Shown here piece after piece: positions 45,541 through 54,134 of a stretch of 64,000 nucleotides of DNA; the first letter of the stretch is position 1; every line of letters starts with the position of its first letter. The notes under the pieces were generated by a model. It saw only the letters and a program-made list of their open reading frames with translations, was not told the origin of the DNA and ran no database searches. Made by a program: the position numbers and the translations under genes. The stretch is from an uncultured Porphyromonadaceae bacterium. Its GTDB lineage: Bacteria; Bacteroidota; Bacteroidia; Bacteroidales; Muribaculaceae. The DNA is taken from assembly GCA_947643165.1 (NCBI GenBank), contig CANRVB010000001.1, positions 1 to 64,000 of the forward strand, written 5' to 3'.

Positions 45541-46983
45541 TTAAGGGTGATCGACCTTTCCAAGCATGCGCTTTACAAGTACCCACGACTCGCTCATGGC
45601 CTTGAGCCTGAACAGATAGCCCATAGACAGATAGGCGGCGGCGAATATCAACAGGACAAACATGAAATGTGCGCCAAGGAAGGAGAGTACCGTGGCTATA
45701 GCAAGCGAGATGAGCACAACTGCCGACACGGGGAGGAGAAACCGCAACTGATGAAGCAGAGTGAGGCCAACGTGGCGTGAGACCAAAAGGGCATTCACTA
45801 TGTAAATGTTGAGGCTGCTCAACACCATGCCATAAAGAATGCCATACATGCCGAAACAGGCTCCCGCCAATATGGCTGCGAGCAGGAATCCCCACTTATA
45901 AAAACTCCAGAGGAAGAGTGTGCGGCTCTTTCCTACCGCTGCGACGGCATAGAAGTTGACATTCTGAAGACATGTGAAAAATCCGCCGCAACATAGCACC
46001 CGGAAGTATGGGGCTGAGGGCAACCACATATCGCCATAGAGATGAGATATAAGCGGGTCGGCTACAAGCATCAATATGGCAACGACGGGAAATATGAGAA
46101 AGGCTATGACCCGGATATTCATTGACAGGATGCTGATGAGACGCTGACGGTCATCCTGGATGGATGAATAGACCGGAAACATGACCTGGACTATGACCCG
46201 CGGAAAAGAATTGCATCCTGCTTCCTCGAGCTTGGAGGCCTGAGAATAGTAGCCCATCTGGGTAGCCGAGAATTTTTTGCCGATCACCAGCCCCTGGACG
46301 TTCTTGCATGCTTCCTGAAGGATAGATGCGGCCATGATGTATCCTCCGAAGCCGAAAAGGGCACGGAGAGAGCGGAGATCGAAACAGAATGAGGGCTTCC
46401 ACCGAGAAAACCACCACAACAGCAGCATGCACAGAGTGTTGGCCATGATGGTCAGCGCAACCAGGCTCCATGCACCATATCCCTTGGCGGCCATGATAAT
46501 GCCAATGCCAGAAGCTACGGTATACGAGGCCAGGTCGGCTACAGCGATTTTCTTAAACTCGAGCTCTTTCTTCAAGCGGGTCATCTGGATATTTGTGACA
46601 GCGTTAATGACCAACGTTATGCCGAACACACGCAGGATGCTGCAAAGCTCAGGCAAGGAGAAAAATGTCGCTATGGCCGGGGAAGAGACATATAGAATGG
46701 AATAGAGCGCGACGGAAAAGCCGATATTCCAATAGAACACAGTGGAATAGTCGACTTGTGTGGGATGCTTTTTCTGGACAAGCGCCGATCCGAAGCCGCT
46801 GTCGACGAGAACGGTAGACACGGCTATAAAAATCATCAGCATGCCAATCACTCCGAAATCGGATGGCAGCAGCAGATTGGCCAACACGATATTGACACAA
46901 AACTGCAGAGCCATATATCCGAACCGGTCTATAGTAGCCCAGACAGCACCTCTCGCCGCCTTATTTCCGAAAGATTTGTCCAT
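45541..46983 (-). CDS. Wzx-like polysaccharide flippase (MOP superfamily)
   Basis: 480 residues with about 12-14 membrane helices. The N-terminal AARGAVWATIDRFGYMALQF and the DSGFGSALVQKK segment are typical of the polysaccharide transport proteins that flip lipid-linked sugars. It should act in surface-glycan export, but no glycosyltransferases lie nearby, so the substrate is open. It is transcribed alone; a TAATTTTGC box lies upstream at 47028-47035. Confidence 0.88.
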   Translation of the reverse strand: MDKSFGNKAARGAVWATIDRFGYMALQFCVNIVLANLLLPSDFGVIGMLMIFIAVSTVLVDSGFGSALVQKKHPTQVDYSTVFYWNIGFSVALYSILYVSSPAIATFFSLPELCSILRVFGITLVINAVTNIQMTRLKKELEFKKIAVADLASYTVASGIGIIMAAKGYGAWSLVALTIMANTLCMLLLWWFSRWKPSFCFDLRSLRALFGFGGYIMAASILQEACKNVQGLVIGKKFSATQMGYYSQASKLEEAGCNSFPRVIVQVMFPVYSSIQDDRQRLISILSMNIRVIAFLIFPVVAILMLVADPLISHLYGDMWLPSAPYFRVLCCGGFFTCLQNVNFYAVAAVGKSRTLFLWSFYKWGFLLAAILAGACFGMYGILYGMVLSSLNIYIVNALLVSRHVGLTLLHQLRFLLPVSAVVLISLAIATVLSFLGAHFMFVLLIFAAAYLSMGYLFRLKAMSESWVLVKRMLGKVDHP

Positions 46984-47027
46984 ATAGCTTGCGCAAGACG
47001 TGGCGTAGTAGCCTCGTATGTGCCATG

Positions 47028-47035
47028 CAAAATTA
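47028..47035 (-). promoter_or_regulatory. -7 box upstream of the flippase gene
   Basis: TAATTTTGC on the minus strand about 45 bases before the start codon. No matching TTG at 20 bases. Confidence 0.4.
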
Positions 47036-47110
47036 ACTATTTATCAAGATTCTGTAATAGATAGATGCTATTTTTTCGATGAAGCAGGCAATTAATCGGA
47101 TTTTAATGAG

Positions 47111-47118
47111 TACTTTTG
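47111..47118 (+). promoter_or_regulatory. -7 box upstream of the SemiSWEET gene
   Basis: TACTTTTG lies 58 bases before the start codon. No matching TTG. Confidence 0.35.
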
Positions 47119-47176
47119 ATGATTGCCGTCAACAACACATGGACGCAACAGTTATAATCATTAAAAACGACCCTAA

Positions 47177-47455
47177 ATGACCGACTCCATAGCTACAATA
47201 TTCGGATATGCAGCCACAGTCTGCATGCTCTGCGGATATCTCCCACAAGCATGGTATACGATACGCACCCGCGATACGGATGGTATAGCGCTTCCAACAT
47301 TTCTTTCGCTGGGAGCTGGAAGCGTATTTTTTGCAGTACAGGGTATATTGCTGAGCAATATGCCTCTCGCTATCACCAATACAGTGACGGCGGTTGCAAG
47401 TGCCATAATCTTCGGCATAAAGATAGCCAACGACCGTAAGAAGCGGAATAAATAG
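47177..47455 (+). CDS. SemiSWEET-family small sugar transporter
   Basis: 92 residues with three membrane helices and a PQ-loop motif (CGYLPQAWYTIRTRDTDGI, about residues 19-37). SemiSWEETs are the half-size bacterial relatives of SWEET sugar carriers and work as dimers. The substrate is not predictable. The frame matches the family in length, which is why I prefer it to the longer opposite-strand frame that covers the same DNA. The stop lies 12 bases from the end of the opposing sigma-54 regulator gene. Confidence 0.85.
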   Translation: MTDSIATIFGYAATVCMLCGYLPQAWYTIRTRDTDGIALPTFLSLGAGSVFFAVQGILLSNMPLAITNTVTAVASAIIFGIKIANDRKKRNK

Positions 47456-47467
47456 ACCGGGGACAGG

Positions 47468-48715
47468 TCACTCCAGTCCGTACTCCCTGATCTTGCGGTA
47501 GAGAGTACGCTCGGAGATGTTAAGCTCGCGGGCTGTAGACTTGCGGCGTCCGTCATTTCGCACCAATGCTCTTCTGATAGTCTCGCGCTCGGTCTCTTCG
47601 AGAGTCGGGGCCACATTAGGCACGTCCTCGGCCATAGGAGCGTGTGTGTCGACAGGCACAGCTATCGTGTCGATTACCGTCGACTGCGGCTCTGACAATG
47701 GCTTTGGGGCCGCCAACAGTCTCGGCGCCATATCGGCAGGCTGCCGGGACACTATTTCGCCGGAAGCACGGCGCAATGAATCGAGTTCGCCACGCATATT
47801 GTCGAGCTCACGTTGAAGCCGAAAAATCATGTTGAACAGAATCTCCCGCTCATTGGCATAAGAGTGAGCCGACGTCACTCCAGAAACTGCCGGAGAGTAG
47901 TCGCCGGATATATCGGGCAAATGAGCGGAAACAGTGTCGGCAGTAACAAGATTACCGGCATCGAACAAAGCTATCTGCTCGATCACATTCTTAAGCTGTC
48001 GCACATTACCTGGCCAACGGTAATGTGAGATAAGGCTCACAGCTTCATCATCGAACCTTACCTGTGGCATGCGGTATCGCTCGGCAAAGTCAGATGAAAA
48101 TTTGCGTGTGAGCAAACGTATATCATTCCCCCTGTCGCGAAGCGGCGGAACAGAAATAGTGACTGTGGAGAGTCTATAGAACAGATCTTCGCGGAAACGT
48201 CCCTGCTCCACTGCTTTGAGCATATTGACATTTGTCGCTGCGACAACGCGGATATCGGTACGCTGGACCTCTGATGATCCGACCTTGATAAACTCACCGC
48301 TCTCAAGCACTCGCAACAGACGCGCCTGAGTGGTAAGCGGCAACTCGGCAACCTCATCCAGAAAAATAGTGCCTCCGTCGGCCTCCTCAAAGTAACCCTT
48401 ACGCGATGCCACAGCTCCGGTAAATGCGCCCTTTTCATGACCGAAAAGCTCGCTGTCGATTGTACCTTCTGGTATGGCTCCACAATTGACAGCTATGTAT
48501 TTTTTGTGCTTACGGGGGCTGAGGGAATGGATCACCTGAGGAAAAAACTCCTTGCCTGTACCGCTCTCGCCCACAATCAGGACCGAGAGATCAATCGGGG
48601 CCACCTTTATAGCCCGTTCGAGCGCATGCAGCAACACCGGCGAATTACCGACAATGCCGAAGCGCTGCTTGATTCTCAATAGCTCCTCGCTTTGATCAGC
48701 TATGTTTATTTCCAT
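47468..48715 (-). CDS. Sigma-54-dependent activator without receiver domain
   Basis: 415 residues. The AAA+ domain begins at about residue 20 with Walker A GESGTGKE, sigma-54 contact loop GAFTGA, Walker B GGTIFLDEVAE and the WRYPGNVRQLKN-like motif (HYRWPGNVRQLKN). The C-terminus is a Fis-type HTH (RRKSTARELNISERTLYRKI). A Ser/Pro-rich linker of about 90 residues joins them. There is no receiver, PAS or GAF domain, so the signal must come through another route, as with PspF. It overlaps the acyltransferase gene upstream by 10 bases. Its target genes are unknown. Confidence 0.9.
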   Translation of the reverse strand: MEINIADQSEELLRIKQRFGIVGNSPVLLHALERAIKVAPIDLSVLIVGESGTGKEFFPQVIHSLSPRKHKKYIAVNCGAIPEGTIDSELFGHEKGAFTGAVASRKGYFEEADGGTIFLDEVAELPLTTQARLLRVLESGEFIKVGSSEVQRTDIRVVAATNVNMLKAVEQGRFREDLFYRLSTVTISVPPLRDRGNDIRLLTRKFSSDFAERYRMPQVRFDDEAVSLISHYRWPGNVRQLKNVIEQIALFDAGNLVTADTVSAHLPDISGDYSPAVSGVTSAHSYANEREILFNMIFRLQRELDNMRGELDSLRRASGEIVSRQPADMAPRLLAAPKPLSEPQSTVIDTIAVPVDTHAPMAEDVPNVAPTLEETERETIRRALVRNDGRRKSTARELNISERTLYRKIREYGLE

Positions 48716-49572
48716 GATCTAAGGGCATAGGTTTTACTCTTGAGGAACTGCGAGAACTCATCTTCGCTCCCCTGATGGTCCTTCTGCTCCTCCACGGATA
48801 TCGGATCGCCTATGCTGACATGAATTGTAGAATTACGTTTTCTGAACACCTCGGCAGGCAGACGCAGAGTGCGCAACTGCCAACTGATTTTGCCCAGAAG
48901 ATTGAACCACCAGGAATTACTGCCATGGAAATATATAGGTACGACAGGCACCTTGAGCTGTTCTATCAGGCGTATCACAGTCGGCTGCCAGTCGCGGTCC
49001 TCAAGCTCAAACTTACCGTTGATCTTGGATACGGCTCCGGCCGGGAAGAACCCGAGCGGATTGCCGCTTCTCACCTGACGTATAGCCATACGTATGCCCT
49101 GCATCGACACCGCCTTCTTGGCCGGATCGTCCGATGACAAGGCGTCGACGGCTATAAAGTTCGGACGCATGGCTGTGATATGGTTCAAGATCATGTTTAC
49201 CATGACCTTATACTGCGGGTAGCGTGAGCCTACAATGTTGATCAGCGAGATACCGTCGAGAGCACCGAAAGGATGGTTGCTTACTGTGATGAAAGCTCCA
49301 TCAGGCATATTGTCGAGCACTTCCGCATTATCCACTCTCAGTTTTATATTGAGTTCATTGAGCAGTCCGGTGGTAAATTGCACGCCAGGGGTAGCACAAT
49401 TGTGACGATGCAATCCATTCACCTTGTCGACAGAGAAAAACCTCAGCAGCCCGTTCACAAACTTCTTATGTCCCTTAAGCACCGGAGCCAATGATGATAT
49501 ATCGTCATAGTTGAGCACATCCGGCTTCAATTTACACTCTTCGGCTATTTTAATTTCTTCAGCTGTCATCAT
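48706..49572 (-). CDS. Lysophospholipid/acyl-glycerophosphate acyltransferase family protein
   Basis: 288 residues. The catalytic motif reads NHPFGALDG (about residues 97-105) and the GFFPAGAVSKING segment is the second block of the PlsC-like fold. This variant motif is seen in the OlsA/hemolysin-like branch, whose Bacteroides members acylate amino-acid lipids such as glycine lipid, so glycerophosphate is not the only possible acceptor. It is cytoplasmic membrane-associated. It overlaps the sigma-54 regulator gene by 10 bases. Confidence 0.82.
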   Translation of the reverse strand: MMTAEEIKIAEECKLKPDVLNYDDISSLAPVLKGHKKFVNGLLRFFSVDKVNGLHRHNCATPGVQFTTGLLNELNIKLRVDNAEVLDNMPDGAFITVSNHPFGALDGISLINIVGSRYPQYKVMVNMILNHITAMRPNFIAVDALSSDDPAKKAVSMQGIRMAIRQVRSGNPLGFFPAGAVSKINGKFELEDRDWQPTVIRLIEQLKVPVVPIYFHGSNSWWFNLLGKISWQLRTLRLPAEVFRKRNSTIHVSIGDPISVEEQKDHQGSEDEFSQFLKSKTYALRSWK

Positions 49573-49600
49573 TCAAATCATTGTAGGGGTTATCTTAAAC

Positions 49601-49640
49601 AAAGCTGCCATAAACCGCCGGTAGGCGCTATGACAGCTTT
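49601..49640 (-). terminator. Terminator hairpin of the histone-like gene
   Basis: A 12-bp stem with one G-T pair (49601-49612 and 49629-49640), extended by a 4-bp inner GC stem. On the minus strand it is followed by GTTTAAG, a weak T run. A second small hairpin lies at 49651-49665. Confidence 0.6.
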
Positions 49641-49674
49641 ATTTCACAACGTCCGCAGTGCGGACGACGTAAAT

Positions 49675-49848
49675 TCACTTTGTAGCTTCGAGAGAAACTT
49701 TACGAAATTCCTTCATGAGTTTTTCGAGAGCGAGCGACGCCTTGCGAGCGCGGGTTCCGGCTGCTTTGTTACCTTTTTCTGCCTGAAGGGCAGCATCTGT
49801 CATAAATGCGGCGTAGGTCTCGCTGATTTTTGCAACTAATTCTTCCAT
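49675..49848 (-). CDS. Small histone H1-like (Hc1) DNA-binding protein
   Basis: 57 residues, starting MEELVAKISETYAAF. The central NKAAGTRARKASLALEKL and the C-terminal LMKEFRKVSLEATK are the conserved lysine/arginine-rich helices of the Bacteroidetes histone-H1-like (Hc1) family, which binds DNA nonspecifically and may compact the nucleoid. It is too short for usual gene cut-offs. A -7 box TAATTTTGC lies at 49886-49893 and a hairpin terminator follows, so it is a complete single-gene unit. Confidence 0.88.
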   Translation of the reverse strand: MEELVAKISETYAAFMTDAALQAEKGNKAAGTRARKASLALEKLMKEFRKVSLEATK

Positions 49849-49885
49849 GGTTGTGGGGGTTGTTATAAAAGATTGATATATCGTG

Positions 49886-49913
49886 CAAAATTACTAAAAA
49901 ATCAATATTTCAA
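49886..49913 (-). promoter_or_regulatory. Probable promoter of the histone-like gene
   Basis: TAATTTTGC (49886-49893) lies 37 bases before the start. A TTG (49911-49913) sits 17 bases away, shorter than usual. Confidence 0.45.
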
Positions 49914-49996
49914 GCCTCTATTGGAGTTTTTTTTACAAAAAACTATACTATCATACCTCTGAAGGTCAAAAATTGCAGCAAAAACTCATAATCTCA

Positions 49997-51469
49997 TCAT
50001 ATTTCGGCACTTATTGTATCCGATTGCTCTGACTTCTTGCCGACACTACCGCCATCCGACGATTTGCCACTTCCTGCTTCCGGCGCTACGCTGTCGGCCT
50101 TGACAGATGGCTGCTCCTTGGCGTCCGGTTTTGGAGGTGGAGGAGTAGACCGGGTGAGTATGTGGCGGTAACGTCGTGCCACGCCGCTGCTATAGGCATT
50201 GAAGATATTGTTGACAAGCAGTACATCGGTGATATGATGTTCCTTCACATAATCGCGCACCGCATGCCTGAAATAGCGGTGATCGAGCACATGTACTTCC
50301 TCGAACGAACCGAACAGATAGCCCGGCACTGCATTGCCGTAGCTATCTTTTATCACTACCAGACGCCGGCCGTTGGGCACATTAGTGCGCACAATGGTCT
50401 GGTTGTAGTCACCGCCCATAAAGGTCGAGTAGGCCGCTGAACTTCCGTCCTTGTAGTGTCGGAAATACTTTCCTCTGTATGGCTTTGTCTCGCCGATCAC
50501 ATTGAAATTCTTGTCAAGATTGAGCGTTACATATGTCACGGTATACGATGTGTCTACAGGTGTGAAATATACAAAATCCTCCGGTGCGTTCTTTATAGCC
50601 GGATCCTTGCTGTAGCCATACATTGTGCCGACAAAATTGCGCACAGTGTGCGATCTGTATGAACTCAGATCCTTGAACGGCACTCCGGCCTCGCGGGCAA
50701 ACTCACGGGCGGCATAGTAAGCACCCAACGGCGACCAATGGTGATCTGTGCGCAGATATATGGCCTCATCCTTATGACTCTGAAGCTCGGAATAGGCATC
50801 AACACCGGTCACACCATCAAGCAAACTGTAGATATGCTCTATCACAGGTAGCTGGGGATTGGTCATCTTAGCGGCCTTTGATGGTGTGTAGAATTCGGCC
50901 GATGTAGGGATTATCATGCAATACACACGCACACCGTTGCCAAGCTCCTTCTTATACTCATTGGCCATTCCTGCATAAGCCGAACCGCCGTTGGCCGAAC
51001 CGCCGAACACCATCAGGGCTCGGGCATTCTCATCCGAGCCGACTATTATTATGCCCGAATTTGCCATCTTGGCTATCTCCTCACCATGCTTTTCCTCCTG
51101 GTCGTCCAACGCCATCTGCCGGTTATCAGTTATCAGACTGTCGGCCGGTTCGCTGACAGGAGCAGCCGCTGGAGCAGCCGAATGAAATGTTATAGCCTCC
51201 TCGCCCCCGGTGCGCAGTGCTATCTTGCTTTTGAGCTGCATGCTGAGTCCCATAAACTCATCGCGGAATGGCTGACTGTCGCTGAACCACGATGACACAT
51301 CACGGGTGAAGGTTCCGTCTGTCAGCCTCTTTATGCTAAACGACGGAAAAGTAGCGAGTTCACGTCGCTCCAGTTCGGAGAATGTACTTCTTGGAAATGT
51401 GAGAAAGACAACGGTGAGAACTATAAACACAGCCCCCACAATAATCAGGAATGCATACTCACGCTTCAT
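49997..51469 (-). CDS. Membrane-anchored DHHW (AlgJ-like) acetyl-transfer protein
   Basis: 490 residues. An N-terminal helix (6-24) anchors it to the inner membrane with the rest in the periplasm. The SGNH-like domain has the family motif TDHHWSPLGAYYA and the nucleophile Ser in VVIKDSYGNA, so Ser-His-Asp are intact. A Pro/Ser-rich tail of about 50 residues ends the protein. In alginate systems AlgJ/AlgX take acetyl groups from MBOAT protein AlgI and pass them to the sugar. It is last in an eight-gene run behind MBOAT and a second DHHW protein, 15 bases from the latter. The glycan acceptor is unknown. Confidence 0.85.
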   Translation of the reverse strand: MKREYAFLIIVGAVFIVLTVVFLTFPRSTFSELERRELATFPSFSIKRLTDGTFTRDVSSWFSDSQPFRDEFMGLSMQLKSKIALRTGGEEAITFHSAAPAAAPVSEPADSLITDNRQMALDDQEEKHGEEIAKMANSGIIIVGSDENARALMVFGGSANGGSAYAGMANEYKKELGNGVRVYCMIIPTSAEFYTPSKAAKMTNPQLPVIEHIYSLLDGVTGVDAYSELQSHKDEAIYLRTDHHWSPLGAYYAAREFAREAGVPFKDLSSYRSHTVRNFVGTMYGYSKDPAIKNAPEDFVYFTPVDTSYTVTYVTLNLDKNFNVIGETKPYRGKYFRHYKDGSSAAYSTFMGGDYNQTIVRTNVPNGRRLVVIKDSYGNAVPGYLFGSFEEVHVLDHRYFRHAVRDYVKEHHITDVLLVNNIFNAYSSGVARRYRHILTRSTPPPPKPDAKEQPSVKADSVAPEAGSGKSSDGGSVGKKSEQSDTISAEI

Positions 51470-51484
51470 AGCTTTTGCAATTTA

Positions 51485-52642
51485 TCAGTCATTCGGGTCA
51501 CGCTGCTCAAGATAGCGGCGGTAAGCATCGGCCGTACGGGGATTCACCACATGGGTCAGATTGTTCACGAACAGCAGATCGGTCACACCGTTAGTGCGCA
51601 TATAGTCGATTATGTTGTGTGTGAAATACCTGCAGTCAACCACAAATATCTTCTCAAATGAGTTGGTCAGATAGCCAGGCAACGCATTGCCGAAACTATC
51701 TTTCAGTATAAGCAGACGGCGTCCGTTGCCTACCGATGTCGATATTTCTGTAAGTCTCGTGTCTCCGCCGAGAAATGTCAGATATGTAGATGCGCCCTTG
51801 AACTTCTGAAACAGCTTGCCGCTACGCGGTGCGCTCTCACCTATCACGTTCTTGCGCTGTTTGTCAAGCGAATATATACGGTAGGTCACACTGTAGGCAC
51901 TGTCGAGAGGCATGTGATATACAAAGTTTTCCGGAGCCCGGGCTACCCTTGGATCTGCCGAAAACTTCTTCATCGTACCTACATACCCGGGCACACACTC
52001 CTCGCGGTAGCTGTCGAGAGTGGCAAACGGAACCTCGGCACCGGCGGCAAAACATCCGGCGGCGTAATATGCTCCCAGCGGAGCCCAATGATGATCTGTG
52101 CGCGAATATATCGGTTCCGCCGCATGTGTGCCGAGCGTCGGAAATATATCAACCGGGGTCACTTCCGGTGTCAGAGCGTCAAAAATCCGCTGCATTGCCG
52201 GACGCGTTGCCGAAGTATAGCTTTTCGCACCATCCGGACAGTAGAACGCAACCGCAGTAGGCACAGGCATGCAATAAACGCGCACGCTGTCACCCAGACG
52301 GCGCGCATACTCATTGACCACATCGGCATACTTGAGCTCGGCTTCGGCCGAACTACGGAACGGCTCCATAGCTCTGATCGTATCCGCTGCGCCGACAACC
52401 AGGATGCCCCTTCTTGCCCTGCGGAAACCGGTATTGCCGGTGATGCGGTTCACATACTCATAGCCGACGGCCTGATCAGGTATGAAGGTGCCTACAGCCG
52501 ATTTGGCCATTTCGCCGGAAGCTATAGCACTGAAATCGGCATGCAGATCATCAACGTTTATATCTGAATCCGACGACGGCACCGATGCCATCGACATGAC
52601 ACACACTCCAGCAAACAATGATAACGACAGAAGAGATTTCAT
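51485..52642 (-). CDS. Second DHHW (AlgJ-like) protein, with signal peptide
   Basis: 385 residues from the ATG at 52642, 4 bases after the MBOAT stop; the longer frame would overlap MBOAT. A signal peptide (MKSLLSLSLFAGVCVMSMAS) replaces the membrane anchor of its neighbour. TDHHWAPLGAYYAAG and LILKDSFGNALPGYL are nearly identical to the neighbour's motifs, so the two arose by duplication. It has no Pro-rich tail. A soluble periplasmic and an anchored copy behind one MBOAT suggests a two-step or two-substrate acetyl transfer, as with AlgX and AlgJ. Confidence 0.83.
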   Translation of the reverse strand: MKSLLSLSLFAGVCVMSMASVPSSDSDINVDDLHADFSAIASGEMAKSAVGTFIPDQAVGYEYVNRITGNTGFRRARRGILVVGAADTIRAMEPFRSSAEAELKYADVVNEYARRLGDSVRVYCMPVPTAVAFYCPDGAKSYTSATRPAMQRIFDALTPEVTPVDIFPTLGTHAAEPIYSRTDHHWAPLGAYYAAGCFAAGAEVPFATLDSYREECVPGYVGTMKKFSADPRVARAPENFVYHMPLDSAYSVTYRIYSLDKQRKNVIGESAPRSGKLFQKFKGASTYLTFLGGDTRLTEISTSVGNGRRLLILKDSFGNALPGYLTNSFEKIFVVDCRYFTHNIIDYMRTNGVTDLLFVNNLTHVVNPRTADAYRRYLEQRDPND

Positions 52643-52646
52643 TTTA

Positions 52647-54098
52647 TCAAAAACGGGTATAAAGAAATGCATTGTTTGTGGCACCTATCAACAGAGCCAC
52701 GCTTACTATAAGCATCACAGTCGACACCACTATACGCGTCAGCATCACCGTGTTGAGAGCAGCCGAACTCTGGGCTTTGAAAATCTTATGTGGCACCATA
52801 CCTGCAAACGATCTTACCGGAAGGGAAAACAGAACCGCGGCCATCCACAACCAGAAATGCGACCGCAAAGCGTTTTCGGCAGCAAAAGTCCAGCCTTCGC
52901 CGCTCAGTCCAATGAGCGCGCTGAAAAAGCGGCCAATATCGCCCAGATCATCAAAGTAGAAAATACCCCAGCCACATACTACCAGAAGCATGGCGTAGCA
53001 ATGGAGCAGCGCTACGGGAATACGGTCGCGACGAGGCATCAGCACCCGTTTTTCCACCATAAGGATCACGCCGAAATAGAGTCCCCAGAGTATGAAATTC
53101 CAGCTCGCTCCATGCCACATTCCCGTGAGAAACCACACCACCAGAATATTGAACACCTGATGCCGGCGGTTACCACCTAAAGGAATATAGACATAGTCGC
53201 GGAAGAAACTTCCCAGCGACATGTGCCACCGGCGCCAGAACTCCGTGATTGTCCGCGAACAGTAAGGATGGTCGAAATTCTCATTGAAGTGAAATCCGAG
53301 ACAACGGCCTATGCCTATGGCCATGTCACTGTAGCCGGAGAAGTCGAAATAGATTTGAAATGTAAATGCAAGAATCCCGACCCAGGCCCCCGAGGTAGAA
53401 AGATCGTCAAGCACTCCCGGAGCAAGAAATTCTGTAGCTATCTCCGAAAACTGATTTGCAATGATAACTTTCTTGCCAAGACCCAGAAGAAACCTGAACA
53501 CACCTTCGCTCAGATCACCAGGACTTACACTGCGCTCATTTATTTCGCGGGCCACAGTATCATAGCGCACTATCGGGCCGGCTATCAGCTGTGGGAACAT
53601 ACTGATATACAGAAGCAAGTCTGCATAACGGCGCTGGGCGCGCGAGGTGCCGCGATAAACATCGATCAGATAACTGATGCTCTGAAATGTATAGAAACTG
53701 ATGCCTATCGGCAGCGCTATCGACGGAACCGGAACATCTATTCCGATGTCGCACAGCACACGGCCTATGAATCCGGCATACTTGAACACACCGATGATAG
53801 CGATGTTGGCCGTCAGGCCCGATATGAGTGCCATGCGGCGCCATACTCCCGAAACGGCAATCATCCAGCGCCCTACCCAGTAGTTCACAAACACCGATCC
53901 GAGCATCAGGAACACGTATACCGGCTCGCCCCAGGCATAGAACAACAGCGAGAAAATCACCAGAATACCATTGCGCACAATGTGCTGCGGCCGGCGCTCA
54001 TCATCGCTTTGCTTACGGTCGAGCCATCCTCCCACCTGATATAACAGAATAAACGCCGGGAGGAAAACAAACAGAAAAAACAGGTCGGAAAAGACCAT
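52647..54098 (-). CDS. MBOAT O-acyltransferase (AlgI/DltB/PatA type)
   Basis: 483 residues, about 11 membrane helices. Begins MVFSDLFFLFVFLPAF as AlgI proteins do. Conserved blocks are TEFWRRWHMSLGSFFRDYVYI and WFLTGMWHGASWNFILWG; the His in the latter is the invariant catalytic histidine. It moves acetyl groups from a cytoplasmic donor across the membrane to periplasmic transfer proteins. It is followed at once by two DHHW proteins and preceded by an SGNH hydrolase, a complete acetylation set. Alginate itself is unlikely here because no alg polymerase genes are present. Confidence 0.9.
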   Translation of the reverse strand: MVFSDLFFLFVFLPAFILLYQVGGWLDRKQSDDERRPQHIVRNGILVIFSLLFYAWGEPVYVFLMLGSVFVNYWVGRWMIAVSGVWRRMALISGLTANIAIIGVFKYAGFIGRVLCDIGIDVPVPSIALPIGISFYTFQSISYLIDVYRGTSRAQRRYADLLLYISMFPQLIAGPIVRYDTVAREINERSVSPGDLSEGVFRFLLGLGKKVIIANQFSEIATEFLAPGVLDDLSTSGAWVGILAFTFQIYFDFSGYSDMAIGIGRCLGFHFNENFDHPYCSRTITEFWRRWHMSLGSFFRDYVYIPLGGNRRHQVFNILVVWFLTGMWHGASWNFILWGLYFGVILMVEKRVLMPRRDRIPVALLHCYAMLLVVCGWGIFYFDDLGDIGRFFSALIGLSGEGWTFAAENALRSHFWLWMAAVLFSLPVRSFAGMVPHKIFKAQSSAALNTVMLTRIVVSTVMLIVSVALLIGATNNAFLYTRF

Positions 54099-54134
54099 AG
54101 TTCAGTATATTGATATGGAGAGATTAAAACATTG

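Noticed and set aside
47173-47616. 147-residue minus-strand frame over the SemiSWEET gene
   Set aside because: It spans two genes and lacks motifs, while the plus frame has the PQ-loop and three helices.
53223-54044. 273-residue open frame opposite the MBOAT gene
   Set aside because: No family features, many rare residues; the opposite frame has clear MBOAT motifs.
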